From the NCBI GenBank assembly GCA_026645575.1, contig JAPKMW010000039.1, forward strand, positions 24,921-88,920: a stretch of 64,000 bases of DNA, read 5' to 3'. The position numbers and the translations under genes were made by a program. Positions within the stretch are counted from its first letter, which is position 1. The number at the start of each line of letters is the position of its first letter. Source of the DNA: Caldilineaceae bacterium. GTDB taxonomy: Bacteria > Chloroflexota > Anaerolineae > Caldilineales > Caldilineaceae. Under the pieces are notes generated by a model. It was not told the origin of the DNA and ran no database searches. It saw nothing but the letters and a program-made list of their open reading frames with translations. This document shows, one piece after another, positions 36,847 through 46,417 of the stretch.

Positions 36847-36892
36847 CTAGCTCAGGTACAAACATAATCATCGATGCTTATACCTGAGCTAG
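36847..36892. repeat. 12-bp inverted repeat downstream of the molybdenum hydroxylase gene
   Basis: CTAGCTCAGGTA (36847-36858) and its perfect complement (36881-36892) lie 60-105 bases after the stop codon at 36954, in transcriptional order. It is a plausible terminator stem without a clear T-run. Nothing else is seen in this gap. Confidence 0.5.
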
Positions 36893-36953
36893 TGAGAAAA
36901 TACTACACTTTTAGTTTACACCGCTTATAAAACCAAAAGATCTACAGAACGAT

Positions 36954-39200
36954 TTACTTCGCCAGCGACAGGGCGACCTTACCCGGATTCATGGGCAGTT
37001 CATATTGGCGGACGCCCGTGGCTCGGTAGATGGCATTGGCCAACGCCGCAGCCGGCGGCACAATCGGCACTTCGCCGACGCCGCGCACGCCAAAGGGATG
37101 ATTCGGATTCGGCACTTCCACCATGACCGTATCGATCATAGGCAGGTCAAGCGCCGTGGGCATCCGGTAGTCGAGTAGTGAGGCGTTCACAAGTTGGCCG
37201 TTTTGGTTGTAGAAGTACTCTTCATTCAACGCCCAACCCACACCTTGCGCCACGCCACCCTGCAACTGCCCTTCGACATAGCTGGGGTGAATGGCCCGAC
37301 CGACATCTTGCACGGCGGTGTAGCGTAGGATTGTCACCTTGCCGGTTTCAGGATCGACTTCGACATCGACAATGTGGGTGGCGAAGCCCGGGCCGGCGCC
37401 CTTGGGCGTCTCAGCGACGCTGGTCATGATCGGGCCGTGGCGGTTGAGTTCCTTGGCCGCGTCCTTGAAGCTCATGCTGTTGCTGCCGCTCGTGAAGACG
37501 CCGTCGCCGTACTGCACCGTGGCGGCATCGACTTCCCAATGTTCGGCCAGACCGGCGCTCATCATTTCGATGATCTTGTTGCCGGCTTTGTGGATTGTGA
37601 CACCGATCTTGAAGGTCACGCTGCTGCCGCCGGTGCCGCCCGTCATCGCGATGGAGTCCGTATCGACAACCTGGGGAACAACCTGATCAACCCCAATTTG
37701 CAACGTTTCGGCCAACATCATAGCGGCCGAGGCGCGGCTGCCGCCAATGTCAGTGGAGCCTTCGACCAGGCTAACGATGCCGTCCGCATTAACAATCACG
37801 GTGACGCTGGATTGGTTGCTGCCGTTGAACCAGAAGCCGGAGGCGACGCCGCGGCCACGGTTCTTGCCCGTCAACGGGGCGCTGTAGTGCGGATGATTCT
37901 TGGCCGCTTCCAGCGTTTCAATAAAGCCAATGCGGCCATAAACCGGCCCATCCGGGCGGCGATCCCCTTCGACGCAGCCGTTGATACGGCGGAATTCGAG
38001 CGGGTCAATGTTCAGCTTTTCAGCCAATTCGTCGATGACCGCTTCCGAGGCAAAGGCGGCGTTGGTGCCGCCGGGGGCGCGATAGGCGCCGGTCTTCGGG
38101 CGATTGTTGACAACATCATAGGCGTCGATCTTGACATTCTCCAGGCGATAAGGGGCCAGGATCACGCCGGCGCCGGCGCCGACGGGTGAGCCAGGATAGG
38201 CGCCCGCTTCGTAGATCATATCGGCTTCGGCAGCGGTAATGACGCCGTCCTTGGTCGCGCCCATTTTGACGCGGATGTAGGAACCGGAGGTTGGGCCGGT
38301 GGCGAGCAAGACTTCCGTGCGCGACATGGTCATCTTAACCGGACGATGACCGCTCTTGCGCGAAAGGATGGCAGCCGGCACATCGGTATAGGCGGTAAAT
38401 TTGCCGCCAAAGCCGCCACCGATTTCGGTAGGTGTCACGCGCACATTGGAGAGGGGAATGTTTAGCAAACCGGCGACCTGATCGCGAATGGCGAAGGCGC
38501 CTTGCGTGCTGGTCCAGACCTGAACATGGTCATCTTCACGCCACATCGCGGTTGAAGAGTGCGGTTCGAGATAACCCTGATGCACCATCGCTGTGACAAA
38601 CTCCCGTTCGACAATCACATCGGCGGCGGCAAACCCCTTCGCCATGTCGCCACGGGCATGTTGGAAGTGAGCAGCAACGTTGGAGGGCGTATCACCAGTT
38701 TTGCCCAGTTCATTGGTGCGCAAATTTTCATGGAGAATGGGGGCGCCCGGCTTCATGGCTTCCTTGGCATCCAACACCGCTGGCAGCACTTCATATTCCA
38801 CCTTGATCAAGGCTGCGGCTTCTTCTGCAATGTGCGGGCTGGTGGCAGCGACCGCCGCGACGGGATGGCCGTGATAGAGCGCCTTGTCGTGGGCGATAAT
38901 GTTGTCGCGCAATTCGCGCAGGTTGGCCGAATCTTCGCCCATCTCTTGGACGACATCTTCGACATAACCGAAGTCGGCACGGGTGCAGACGGCGGTAACG
39001 CCGGGCAGCTTTTCGGCGGCGCTGGTGTCAATCGAAAGAATGCGGGCATGGGCGTGCGGACTGCGCACAAATTTGCCATAGAGCATGTTGGGTAGATGCA
39101 CATCATTGGCATAGACAGCGCGACCGGTCACCTTGTCCATTCCATCGTGGCGGATGGGGCGGGTGCCGATCACTTTGTAGCCATTGGTTGTACCACTCAT
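36954..39200 (-). CDS. xanthine dehydrogenase family molybdopterin-binding subunit
   Basis: The 748-residue large subunit of a molybdenum hydroxylase (xanthine oxidase/CO dehydrogenase superfamily) begins with RHDGMDKVTGRAVYANDVHLP. It has the cofactor segments GGGFGGKF and TGAYRAPGGTNAAFASEAVI and ends with the catalytic Glu in RGVGEVPIVPPAAALANAI. The active-site loop is not the AYxCSFR of aerobic CO dehydrogenase, so a purine, aldehyde or heterocycle substrate is more likely. The usual FAD and [2Fe-2S] subunits are not encoded on either side. The start has AGGAGG at 8 bases and a good upstream promoter. Confidence 0.88.
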   Translation of the reverse strand: MSGTTNGYKVIGTRPIRHDGMDKVTGRAVYANDVHLPNMLYGKFVRSPHAHARILSIDTSAAEKLPGVTAVCTRADFGYVEDVVQEMGEDSANLRELRDNIIAHDKALYHGHPVAAVAATSPHIAEEAAALIKVEYEVLPAVLDAKEAMKPGAPILHENLRTNELGKTGDTPSNVAAHFQHARGDMAKGFAAADVIVEREFVTAMVHQGYLEPHSSTAMWREDDHVQVWTSTQGAFAIRDQVAGLLNIPLSNVRVTPTEIGGGFGGKFTAYTDVPAAILSRKSGHRPVKMTMSRTEVLLATGPTSGSYIRVKMGATKDGVITAAEADMIYEAGAYPGSPVGAGAGVILAPYRLENVKIDAYDVVNNRPKTGAYRAPGGTNAAFASEAVIDELAEKLNIDPLEFRRINGCVEGDRRPDGPVYGRIGFIETLEAAKNHPHYSAPLTGKNRGRGVASGFWFNGSNQSSVTVIVNADGIVSLVEGSTDIGGSRASAAMMLAETLQIGVDQVVPQVVDTDSIAMTGGTGGSSVTFKIGVTIHKAGNKIIEMMSAGLAEHWEVDAATVQYGDGVFTSGSNSMSFKDAAKELNRHGPIMTSVAETPKGAGPGFATHIVDVEVDPETGKVTILRYTAVQDVGRAIHPSYVEGQLQGGVAQGVGWALNEEYFYNQNGQLVNASLLDYRMPTALDLPMIDTVMVEVPNPNHPFGVRGVGEVPIVPPAAALANAIYRATGVRQYELPMNPGKVALSLAK

Positions 39201-39259
39201 TCGTTTGGCCTCCTATAATTCAACATGGATCGTTTTGCTCGTTTGGTCGATAAGACATC

Positions 39260-39287
39260 ATTATAATTGGCGGGGATTGGTAGACAA
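39260..39287 (-). promoter_or_regulatory. sigma-70-type promoter for the molybdenum hydroxylase gene
   Basis: On the minus strand, TTGTCT (39282-39287) and a perfect TATAAT (39260-39265) are separated by 16 bases, about 60 bases upstream of the start codon. A weaker second pair, TTGCAA/TATGAT, lies at 39341-39368. Confidence 0.55.
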
Positions 39288-39383
39288 AAAAAATCACCCA
39301 GAATTTTGGATGCGTTAACGTCTGTTGCCTCATGAGTATATCATACCACAGTTGCCAAAGCTTGCAAAGTGCTTTTTGAGATA

Positions 39384-39509
39384 GCGCACAGGAACACTAC
39401 AACGGGGCCCAAAGGGCGCCCCGGAAGCAACTGATTTACTGGCTATACGGCGCGACGACTAAACGGGAAAAATCCGCTGCTTCCTAAATCAGTTGTAGTG
39501 TTCCTGCGC
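39384..39509. repeat. long hairpin overlapping the 3' end of the alcohol dehydrogenase gene
   Basis: GGAACACTACAAC (39391-39403) pairs with GTTGTAGTGTTCC (39492-39504), and AACTGATTTA (39429-39438) pairs with TAAATCAGTT (39485-39494). The right arm includes the stop codon region of the zinc alcohol dehydrogenase gene (stop near 39489). Probable terminator or dispersed repeat insertion. Confidence 0.6.
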
Positions 39510-40541
39510 GCCAATCGCAATTTTAATCACCACTTCATCACCTAACCGGTAGGAGCCATTGAGCGCTTCAAAGCCAGCGCGCGTCTGCTCCAGCGGCAGC
39601 ACATGGCTCACCATGTCGCCAAAAGGCAGTTCGTTGTTCTCCAACAACGCCACGGCGCGGACAAAGTGATGATGCCGACTCCCCCAGATCCCTTCCAGGC
39701 GCAGATTGGGACGCAGAAAATGTTGGTTGGGGTTGATCGGAATCGTACCGATGTCCACAAAATGGCCCACTTCGACAAAGACGCCATCTTCTTTGACATA
39801 GCCCAATCCTTCGGGGAAGGCGGGGAGAAAGCCGGCGCATTCAAAGACCACATCCGCGCCCTTGCCCCGTTGGGTATGACTCATGACCAATGCCTGGCGC
39901 TCCTTGACATCACGCACCTCTTCAATGTTGATAGTGACATGGGCGCCCAACCGTTTTGCCAGTTCCAGCCGCGGCGCCGGCCCGCCGATAATAATCAACT
40001 TGGCCGCCCCGCTCAACTTGGCGCAAGCCAGCGTCATCAAGCCGACGGCGCCGGCCCCTTGGACAATCACCGTATCCCCCAATTGCACCCGCGCCCGCAT
40101 GGCCGCATGAACTCCCACTGTAAATGGCTCAGCTAACACCCCTACCGCCGCTGGCGCTTCGCTGCGGATGATGCAACTGTTGGGTTCGGAAAGGTAAATA
40201 TAATCGGCAAAACCGCCGGTAAAGGGTTCGTCCGGCCCACGAAAGCCATAAGCGACGCCACTGTTGCGCGGGTGAAAGACAATCCGGTCGCCCTCCTTGA
40301 TCGGGTTGCCCACAAAGTCATGGGTCACACCGGCGCCCAACGCTTCAATAATACCCACCGCTTCGTGACCAAGTAACGTCGGCTTTGAGATGCCCTTCTG
40401 CCAATTGTGCAGATCGGTGCCGCAGATGCCGGCCAACTCTTGACGTAGCAGCAACGTACCAGGCGCCGGGTCTGGCACCGGAACCTCGCGCACGTCAAAG
40501 GCTTGCCCCTGCGTAACAACAACCCTCCCTGTTCGAGTCAT
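39489..40541 (-). CDS. zinc-dependent medium-chain alcohol dehydrogenase
   Basis: A 350-residue MDR dehydrogenase. The catalytic zinc site is CGTDLHNW with GHEAVGIIEALG, and the NAD(P) fold carries VQGAGAVGLMTLACAKL. The structural-zinc cysteine cluster of classical enzymes is not seen, as in sorbitol/threonine dehydrogenase-like branches. ATG 40541 follows ACAGGAGG at 7 bases, an excellent ribosome site; a TTG at 40562 would precede that site. It is 120 bases downstream of the peptide transporter operon. Substrate unknown (polyol or alcohol). Confidence 0.85.
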   Translation of the reverse strand: MTRTGRVVVTQGQAFDVREVPVPDPAPGTLLLRQELAGICGTDLHNWQKGISKPTLLGHEAVGIIEALGAGVTHDFVGNPIKEGDRIVFHPRNSGVAYGFRGPDEPFTGGFADYIYLSEPNSCIIRSEAPAAVGVLAEPFTVGVHAAMRARVQLGDTVIVQGAGAVGLMTLACAKLSGAAKLIIIGGPAPRLELAKRLGAHVTINIEEVRDVKERQALVMSHTQRGKGADVVFECAGFLPAFPEGLGYVKEDGVFVEVGHFVDIGTIPINPNQHFLRPNLRLEGIWGSRHHHFVRAVALLENNELPFGDMVSHVLPLEQTRAGFEALNGSYRLGDEVVIKIAIGAQEHYN

Positions 40542-40627
40542 GGTGATTCCTCCTGTGTACAAGGCATGTTTTTATTCTATTGTACGCTGGGTTTTGTCAG
40601 GAGACAAGGAGACATAAGGTGAGATGA

Positions 40628-40658
40628 TCTCGTGTCTCGTGTCTCGTGTCTCGTGTCT
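40628..40658. repeat. TCTCGTG heptanucleotide tandem repeat
   Basis: Just over four perfect tandem copies of TCTCGTG. GGAGACA words just upstream (about 40601-40615) can pair with the TGTCTC in the array, so it again forms a hairpin. It lies between the transporter operon and the alcohol dehydrogenase gene. Confidence 0.8.
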
Positions 40659-40661
40659 GCT

Positions 40662-41600
40662 CTACTGCCGTTGGCGCGGGTCGAGGGCGTCGCGCAGGCC
40701 GTCGCCCATAAAGTTAATGCTGAGGACAGTCAGGAAGATAAGGGCGCCAGGAACGATGGCAAGCCAAGGGGCAGCTTGTAAGAATTGACTCCCATCCGTG
40801 ACAAGTCGTCCCCAAGTGGGCGTATCCGGTGGAAAACCGACACCGAGAAAGGAGATCACCGATTCCGTAATAATGGCATTGCCAACGCCAAGGGTAGCAG
40901 CCACAATGATCGGGCTGAGAGCATTTGGCAAGATATGTTTGAACATGATCGAACCTGATTTAACGCCTAAGGAAGCTGCCGCCTCGACAAATTCTTTTTG
41001 TTTGATGGAAAGAAAGGTGGCTCGGACAATACGCGCCGTCGGCATCCAGGCTAATGCGCCAATCATGCTGACAACGATGACAAAAATCCCGATTTCAGGA
41101 CCAAGGATCTTCCGAACTGGCTCACCAAAAAGGTAGATGGTCAGTAGGAGGAGCGGCAAAACAGGCAAAGAGAGAAAGAGATCGGTGATGCGCATTAATA
41201 TCTGATCGACCTTACCGCCAAAGTAGCCGGCGACAGCGCCGATGATAGAGCCAAGCAGCACATCGATCAACATGGCAACAAAACCGACCGCCAAGGAAAT
41301 TCGTCCACCAAAGAGCGTGCGCGCTAATAGATCGCGCCCCAATTCATCTGTGCCAAGGGTGTGTCCAACCGTACCAGGAGCAACAAGAACGGCAGCAAAG
41401 TCCAACGCTTCCGGATCCATCGTATACAAAAATGGCCCAAAAAGAGCGGCAAAGGTAAAGAGCGTCAGCATTGCAGCGCCGACCATCGCTAAGCGATGGC
41501 GACGGAAACGGCGCCAAGTGTCACCCCAAAGTGTACGTGGCGGTGATGAAAGCTGTTTGCTGACTTTTTGTGAAGGTATGGCCGTCGTCATGGTTGCCAT
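40662..41600 (-). CDS. peptide/nickel ABC transporter permease (OppC/DppC-like)
   Basis: The 312-residue permease has an N-terminal membrane helix after the conserved WGDTWRRFRRHRLAMVG, then the GTDELGRDLLARTLFGGR motif typical of DppC/OppC, five more helices and an EAA loop (FVEAAASLGVKSGSIMFKHI) for ATPase contact. It ends with NFMGDGLRDALDPRQRQ, again family-typical. It forms the channel with OppB, encoded 15 bases upstream. No ATPase genes follow in this operon; shared ATPases must be encoded elsewhere. Confidence 0.9.
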   Translation of the reverse strand: MATMTTAIPSQKVSKQLSSPPRTLWGDTWRRFRRHRLAMVGAAMLTLFTFAALFGPFLYTMDPEALDFAAVLVAPGTVGHTLGTDELGRDLLARTLFGGRISLAVGFVAMLIDVLLGSIIGAVAGYFGGKVDQILMRITDLFLSLPVLPLLLLTIYLFGEPVRKILGPEIGIFVIVVSMIGALAWMPTARIVRATFLSIKQKEFVEAAASLGVKSGSIMFKHILPNALSPIIVAATLGVGNAIITESVISFLGVGFPPDTPTWGRLVTDGSQFLQAAPWLAIVPGALIFLTVLSINFMGDGLRDALDPRQRQ

Positions 41601-41615
41601 AGAAAACCTCTCTGC

Positions 41616-42575
41616 TCAATCGAAGCGTACGCGGGGGTCGAGAAACCCATAAACAATATCAGCAATGATATTAAAAACCACAGTTAAGAGGGCAAAAATA
41701 AAGGTCAAGGCCATGACAACTGGTGTATCAGAATTTTGAATCGACGTAATGAGCAACTGACCTAACCCATTTACCCGAAATAAATTTTCTGTGACAATCG
41801 CGCCAGCAAAGACGGTGGGGACGCCTAGGGCAATGACGGTAACCACCGGAATCATACTGTTCCGCACAATATGGCGCAAGACAACGATTCGCTCCTTGAG
41901 TCCCTTCGAACGCGCTGTGCGAACATATTCAAGCGGCATATTGTCAAGCATGGAAGAGCGCATAAAACGAGTGAGGGCGCCGGTCTGTTGAACCAGCAAG
42001 ACGGTAACCGGCAACGCCATCTGCCGCACTTGTTGCGAAAAAGTTGTCCAGTCCGTAACTTGCAAAGTGGAACTATAGACAATGGGAAACCAGCCCAAAC
42101 TGATGGAAAAAATTAGCATCAATACGAGACCGGTAAAGAAAGATGGCACAGAAAAACCAATAAAAGAGCCGAAGGTTAAAACCTGATCAAAAAGGGAATA
42201 TTGTCGCACCGCCGAGATAATGCCGGCCGGAATCGCCAACGAAACTGCAATAAGATAGGCCAGACCAACGACCTGCAATGTTTGCGGTAGCCGCTGAAAG
42301 ATCAGATCGAGGACAGGCGCTTTGGTTTGAAAGGAAAAGCCCCAATTGCCTTGGGAGAGTGCTGTCAACCACTTCACATAGCGTACAGGCCATGGTTGAT
42401 CAAGCCCAAGTTGATGTCTGATCATCTCTCGTGTCGATTCGGGAATAGCGGGGTTGAGCGCAAACTGGGCCATTGGATCACCCGGCGCCAGCGCAAGAAT
42501 CGCAAAGATAATGAAGCTAATGATCAGTAACGTGGGAATAGCAACCATCACGCGGCGGAGAATATATTGAGACAT
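41616..42575 (-). CDS. peptide/nickel ABC transporter permease (OppB/DppB-like)
   Basis: A 319-residue permease starting MSQYILRRVMVAIPTLLIIS, the standard OppB/DppB start. The first loop has the conserved ALAPGDPMAQFALNP and the EAA loop is EYVRTARSKGLKERIVVLRH. ATG 42575 has AAGGA 8 bases upstream; an earlier in-frame start at 42611 is less likely. It is second in the operon after the binding protein. Confidence 0.9.
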   Translation of the reverse strand: MSQYILRRVMVAIPTLLIISFIIFAILALAPGDPMAQFALNPAIPESTREMIRHQLGLDQPWPVRYVKWLTALSQGNWGFSFQTKAPVLDLIFQRLPQTLQVVGLAYLIAVSLAIPAGIISAVRQYSLFDQVLTFGSFIGFSVPSFFTGLVLMLIFSISLGWFPIVYSSTLQVTDWTTFSQQVRQMALPVTVLLVQQTGALTRFMRSSMLDNMPLEYVRTARSKGLKERIVVLRHIVRNSMIPVVTVIALGVPTVFAGAIVTENLFRVNGLGQLLITSIQNSDTPVVMALTFIFALLTVVFNIIADIVYGFLDPRVRFD

Positions 42576-42663
42576 ATCATCGATCCTTGCGCAATCCTCT
42601 AACAGAAGCAAAGTGCAGGAGCTTAACCAACAGCCCCTGCACTCAACAAATTACTGATTTACT

Positions 42664-44418
42664 TTATTTGCGTTTCCACTGGGCAATATTCCAGATGACC
42701 GAATCAAAGGTGTTATGCGTCGGCCCTTCCAGATTCTTGAGTTTACCCTGGGGGGTGAAGCGATTGATCAAGGGAATAAGCGCTACATCGTTGACCAGGA
42801 TATCATTGAGTTGAATTGCCATTTCAGCGCGCTTGGCCGCATCAAATTCCTGGGCGTATTGGGCAAAAAGTTCATCATACGCCGGATTGCAATAGCGACC
42901 ATCATTGCCCGCTTGCCATTGGTTCGCGGCGGAATTGACCTTTTCACAAGTCCAACCTTCAAAGTAAGAGGTCGGGCTGGGGCCTTCCGGACCATTGGTG
43001 TACATCTGAATGTCAACATACATCTTGTTGAGTGTATCGGGGTTACCAGGATCGCCGCCAAAGAAGACGCCGGCATCAATGGCCTTCAAGTCAACTTGAA
43101 TGCCGATTTCGGCGAGATTCGCCTTCACAATGGATTGTTCTCCCTGGCGCAAAGGGTTGATGGAGGTCTGGAAGGAGAGCGCCATCTTCACACCGTTTGC
43201 CTCACGGATGCCGTCACCATCACTATCAACAAAGCCGGCTTCATCGAGCAACGCCTTGGCGCCTTCAACATCACGCTCGCAAGAAGTATTTTGCGAATTG
43301 AGGTTGGCCGGCACCACGAGAATGTTACAGGTTGGTTCACCAGTGGGTCCATAGAGCTGTTCGGCAATCGCCTGGCGGTCAATCGCCATGTTGATGGCCT
43401 GGCGCACCTTGAGGTCGGCAAGGAACGGATGGGGTTGATCGGGTTCGCTGCGCTTGTCGCCTAAGGCCGGATCAGGATTGGCAAAGTTGACGACAATGCG
43501 TTCAACACCAAAGGAACCGCCTGCCACGGAATCACATAAACCAGCAGCCAAGATTGGCTCTAACACAGCCTTTTGCACCTGCAAATTCCAGGAGTAGTCA
43601 ACTTCACCAGTTTCACAAACGGCGCGTGCCGCTGACGTTGCATCGCCGCCACCCTTAATTTCGACCGTATCAAAGTAGACATTGGCGGCATCGCGATAAT
43701 TCTCATTGCGTTCGTAAACGACCACATCGCCGGGTTTAAATTCCTTCAACTTCCAGGCATTGGTGCCAATCGGCGCTAAATTGGCAGCCTGACACGCCGC
43801 GTCGCTGATGGCGTTGGCGCCAATACAATTACCGAATTGCGCCTTTTGCAAGATCATGCCCTGTTGACCGACAAAGGAAACATAGGGATTGGGATTTGGT
43901 TCGTTCCAGGTGACTTTAACTGTGGTGGCGTCCACTGCTTCCACATTGGCAATGGGTGTAAAGTTGGCATTGGTGGTGCAGGCCGTTGCCTCATCAGCGC
44001 AATATTGCCAGGTGAAAACCACATCATCCGCCGTCACATCTGTACCATCTGACCACTTGAGACCCTCTTTCAGCTTCCAGGTGACGCTGGTGCCATCAGC
44101 CGCAACACCACCATTTTCCACCGTCGGGATCTCAGCCGCCAAATAGGGCACCAATTCGTCCTTTTCGCTCCAGCGCGCCAACGGCTCCAAGATAACAGTA
44201 GCGGCATCAAAATCCTTGGTGCCGCTCGATTGGTGCGGGTTCAGAATGGTGGGTGCTTGCCAGTAAAGAATTTTTAAATCTTTGCCTGTGCGCGCTGGTG
44301 CTGCCGGCGCGGCTGCCGGTGCAGCGCCGCCTGGCGCTGGCGCCGGACAGGCGGCGACCAACATGGCTAAAGTCACCAGTAGCCCAAATAGGTGGAATCT
44401 CCTCAATTGACGTGCCAT
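42664..44418 (-). CDS. peptide ABC transporter substrate-binding lipoprotein (family 5)
   Basis: A 584-residue family-5 extracellular solute-binding protein. The signal peptide ends in a lipobox LVAAC (Cys24), followed by a short Ala/Pro/Gly linker. The mature domain contains WKLKEGLKWSDGTDVTADDVVFTW and KVRQAINMAIDRQAIAEQLYG, both hallmark segments of the OppA/DppA family. It delivers oligopeptides or other small solutes to the OppB/OppC permeases encoded downstream. An AAGGAGA-type ribosome site and a consensus promoter lie upstream. Confidence 0.9.
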   Translation of the reverse strand: MARQLRRFHLFGLLVTLAMLVAACPAPAPGGAAPAAAPAAPARTGKDLKILYWQAPTILNPHQSSGTKDFDAATVILEPLARWSEKDELVPYLAAEIPTVENGGVAADGTSVTWKLKEGLKWSDGTDVTADDVVFTWQYCADEATACTTNANFTPIANVEAVDATTVKVTWNEPNPNPYVSFVGQQGMILQKAQFGNCIGANAISDAACQAANLAPIGTNAWKLKEFKPGDVVVYERNENYRDAANVYFDTVEIKGGGDATSAARAVCETGEVDYSWNLQVQKAVLEPILAAGLCDSVAGGSFGVERIVVNFANPDPALGDKRSEPDQPHPFLADLKVRQAINMAIDRQAIAEQLYGPTGEPTCNILVVPANLNSQNTSCERDVEGAKALLDEAGFVDSDGDGIREANGVKMALSFQTSINPLRQGEQSIVKANLAEIGIQVDLKAIDAGVFFGGDPGNPDTLNKMYVDIQMYTNGPEGPSPTSYFEGWTCEKVNSAANQWQAGNDGRYCNPAYDELFAQYAQEFDAAKRAEMAIQLNDILVNDVALIPLINRFTPQGKLKNLEGPTHNTFDSVIWNIAQWKRK

Positions 44419-44602
44419 AAAATTCTCCTTGTAAAATTTTGTTTGGTTGAACTATGGTAGTAAGCAACTCACCATCAAACGCCAGACACAAGGTAGCGCG
44501 GTAGGCAGACGATCACGATCGATGACACGATCTATGACACAATCGCTGATCGCGTTTGATGATCAAAGAAATTTGACAGTTGTGATTGCTAGAGGCTGCC
44601 CC

Positions 44603-44631
44603 ATCTTACTCGTTTTTAATCCAGATGTCAA
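44603..44631 (-). promoter_or_regulatory. consensus sigma-70 promoter for the peptide transporter operon
   Basis: On the minus strand a perfect TTGACA (44626-44631) is separated by 17 bases from TAAGAT (44603-44608). Transcription would start near 44596, leaving a leader of about 180 bases before the binding-protein gene. The leader includes the GATC-rich imperfect palindromes around 44500-44555, possible regulatory structure. Confidence 0.7.
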
Positions 44632-44674
44632 CCCGCGTTATGCACAAAAGTTGGATTGGGGCTGTCGTGCAACT

Positions 44675-44747
44675 GTGCAAAGAGATTACGAGTTACGACC
44701 AAATCTCTCTGCACAGGACGTAATTCGTAACTCGTAATTCGTAATTC
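44675..44747. repeat. GTAATTC heptanucleotide hairpin
   Basis: Four tandem heptamers (GTAATTC, GTAACTC, GTAATTC, GTAATTC at 44720-44747) pair with GATTACGAGTTACG (44684-44697), forming a hairpin 11 bases after the stop codon of the helicase-associated gene (stop at 44758). Together with the promoter above it fills the gap between the two genes. Confidence 0.75.
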
Positions 44748-44757
44748 CTTGTCTTCC

Positions 44758-46272
44758 TTATCGGAAGCGCAGCAACGCCGCCTTCACCTTCTCTGGCACA
44801 ACAGGGGCGTGGCTTTGCAGGAAGGTGAGAAGCTGTTGGGGGGTGATGCCTTCGTCGATGGCGCGTTTGAGGCTGCGCTGGTTGATCTGGTAGACGTAGT
44901 CCGGGTAGCTGGCTTGCCACTGGGCAAAGCGTTCGGCGCGAAAGCGGTCGGCAAGGGGGCTGCCGGGTGGGAGGCGGATGGTGAAATCTTCACCCACGGT
45001 CAGGGAGCGGCGCACCGGTTCGTGGGGTTGGGGGGTGTTGTGACCAAGCCAGATGGCGCCCCAAGCGCTGAGTGAAAAGAGTAGATCGTCGCCCGCCGAC
45101 GGTTCGGCCAGATCGACAGCAGAGAGCCAATAGAGCGGGCCGTCGATGAGAAAGCGAATTAGGGCGCCTTCGACGCCTTCCCATTGGGCGAAACCTTTAA
45201 GAAACTCTTGCGTATTCGTATTGCGAATATACCAGGTATCATAGTTGCCGGCAGGCCGTTGAAAATCGGGTTCCAGCGTCTTGATCGTTTCAAGCAGATC
45301 AAAGCGGCTGTACCAGGCGCCCGGCTGGAGTTTGGCAAAGATTGCCAGTAAGGTTTGCCGGGTTTGTAGCGGGTCATTGCGCCAGGTATCGGTGTTGGTG
45401 CATTCTAAGCCGGGCGTACGACAGAGATCGTTCCATTCCGGCGAATGCAGCCACGCTTCCCAAAGGGCGGTGCGCTGTTCGGTACGCGTCTTTTCCAGGA
45501 AGAGACGCACCCGGTTATGCGTCAACTGCACAAAATCACCGTCACTGCGGCGGAGCCAGCCGAGGCGATTGGCGAGATGGAGCAGGAGCGCCAACCGTGT
45601 ATTCAATTCCGGTGATTCGTCATCAAAAGGGATTTGCAGGCGTTGCACAAAGCGATCAATATCTTCCGGATGAGGGCCACGCGCCGTCAAGCGCAAGCGG
45701 TCGGTATGGAGAAAACCGAGCAGGGCGCCCATATCTTCCAACAGGCTATCCTCGTTAGGCAACATACGGGCGGCTGGGGGAGGCGGCACCGGTTGAATGG
45801 GCAAGGCGCTGGCCATGGCCGGGTTTTGGGGATGAGGCAGCCAGGGGGTAATATCGCTGGGCAAATAGACAATGGTATGGGCGCGTTGGCCGGCACCTTT
45901 GAAGCCGCGACCGAGCAAGCCGTAGTAATAGAGCAATTCGGCAATGCTTTCGGGATAGAGCCAGGGGGTTTCCCGTTCCAACTTGGCCGGCCCCATCTGA
46001 CGGATGCTGCCAAATTCGCGACTAAATTGTGCTTCGGCCATTTCGCCATTCTCACGCAGCAGCGTTTCAACGGCCGTTTTGGCGCCGTCGCTCATGTCGC
46101 TGACTTCCTGATAGGCAAACTGCACCGAAGTGGGATCGGTGATCTGCGCCGAGAGCAACTCAATGGCTTGCTCCCGCGTATCGGCGCCATCCAAAAAGGC
46201 GCCGCGCAATTCGGCCAACACCTGGAGGAGAACATCAGGGTACTCTGCTAACATCTGGGAAGTCGTAGGCAT
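44758..46272 (-). CDS. helicase-associated domain protein (XPB/Ssl2 N-terminal-like)
   Basis: A 504-residue protein that matches the helicase-associated/XPB-Ssl2 N-terminal-like family (Helicase_C_3 type) found in actinobacteria and Chloroflexota. It includes winged-helix-like segments near the middle (NTRLALLLHLANRLGWLRRSDGDFVQL) and a C-terminal YQINQRSLKRAIDEGITPQQLLTFLQ typical of the family. No Walker motifs are present, so it is not a helicase by itself. Nucleic-acid binding is inferred. Confidence 0.65.
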   Translation of the reverse strand: MPTTSQMLAEYPDVLLQVLAELRGAFLDGADTREQAIELLSAQITDPTSVQFAYQEVSDMSDGAKTAVETLLRENGEMAEAQFSREFGSIRQMGPAKLERETPWLYPESIAELLYYYGLLGRGFKGAGQRAHTIVYLPSDITPWLPHPQNPAMASALPIQPVPPPPAARMLPNEDSLLEDMGALLGFLHTDRLRLTARGPHPEDIDRFVQRLQIPFDDESPELNTRLALLLHLANRLGWLRRSDGDFVQLTHNRVRLFLEKTRTEQRTALWEAWLHSPEWNDLCRTPGLECTNTDTWRNDPLQTRQTLLAIFAKLQPGAWYSRFDLLETIKTLEPDFQRPAGNYDTWYIRNTNTQEFLKGFAQWEGVEGALIRFLIDGPLYWLSAVDLAEPSAGDDLLFSLSAWGAIWLGHNTPQPHEPVRRSLTVGEDFTIRLPPGSPLADRFRAERFAQWQASYPDYVYQINQRSLKRAIDEGITPQQLLTFLQSHAPVVPEKVKAALLRFR

Positions 46273-46280
46273 AGTAAAGT

Positions 46281-46410
46281 CGTGTAGTTCTGAGTCGCCT
46301 AGTCCTGAGTCCGTAGTCCTGAGTCCGTAGTCCTGAGTCGCGTAGTCAGTGATTGACTGTGGACTTTGGACTACGGACTAGGCGACTCAGGACTGTGGAC
46401 TTTGGACTAA
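46281..46410. repeat. heptanucleotide-repeat hairpin (TAGTCC/TCCTGAG family)
   Basis: Alternating 7-base words TCCTGAG and TCCGTAG are repeated (about 46302-46345). They face the complementary arm with GGACTTTGGACTACGGAC and GGCGACTCAGGACT. It uses the same word family as the array at 4784-4896 and lies between divergent genes, just upstream of the DUF1232 promoter. Confidence 0.8.
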
Positions 46411-46417
46411 GCGATAG

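Noticed and set aside
37374..38189. Long plus-strand frame (271 codons) opposite the molybdenum hydroxylase gene
   Set aside because: It is antisense to a well-conserved gene with all family motifs; its composition is Gly/Ala/Asp-rich and shadow-like.
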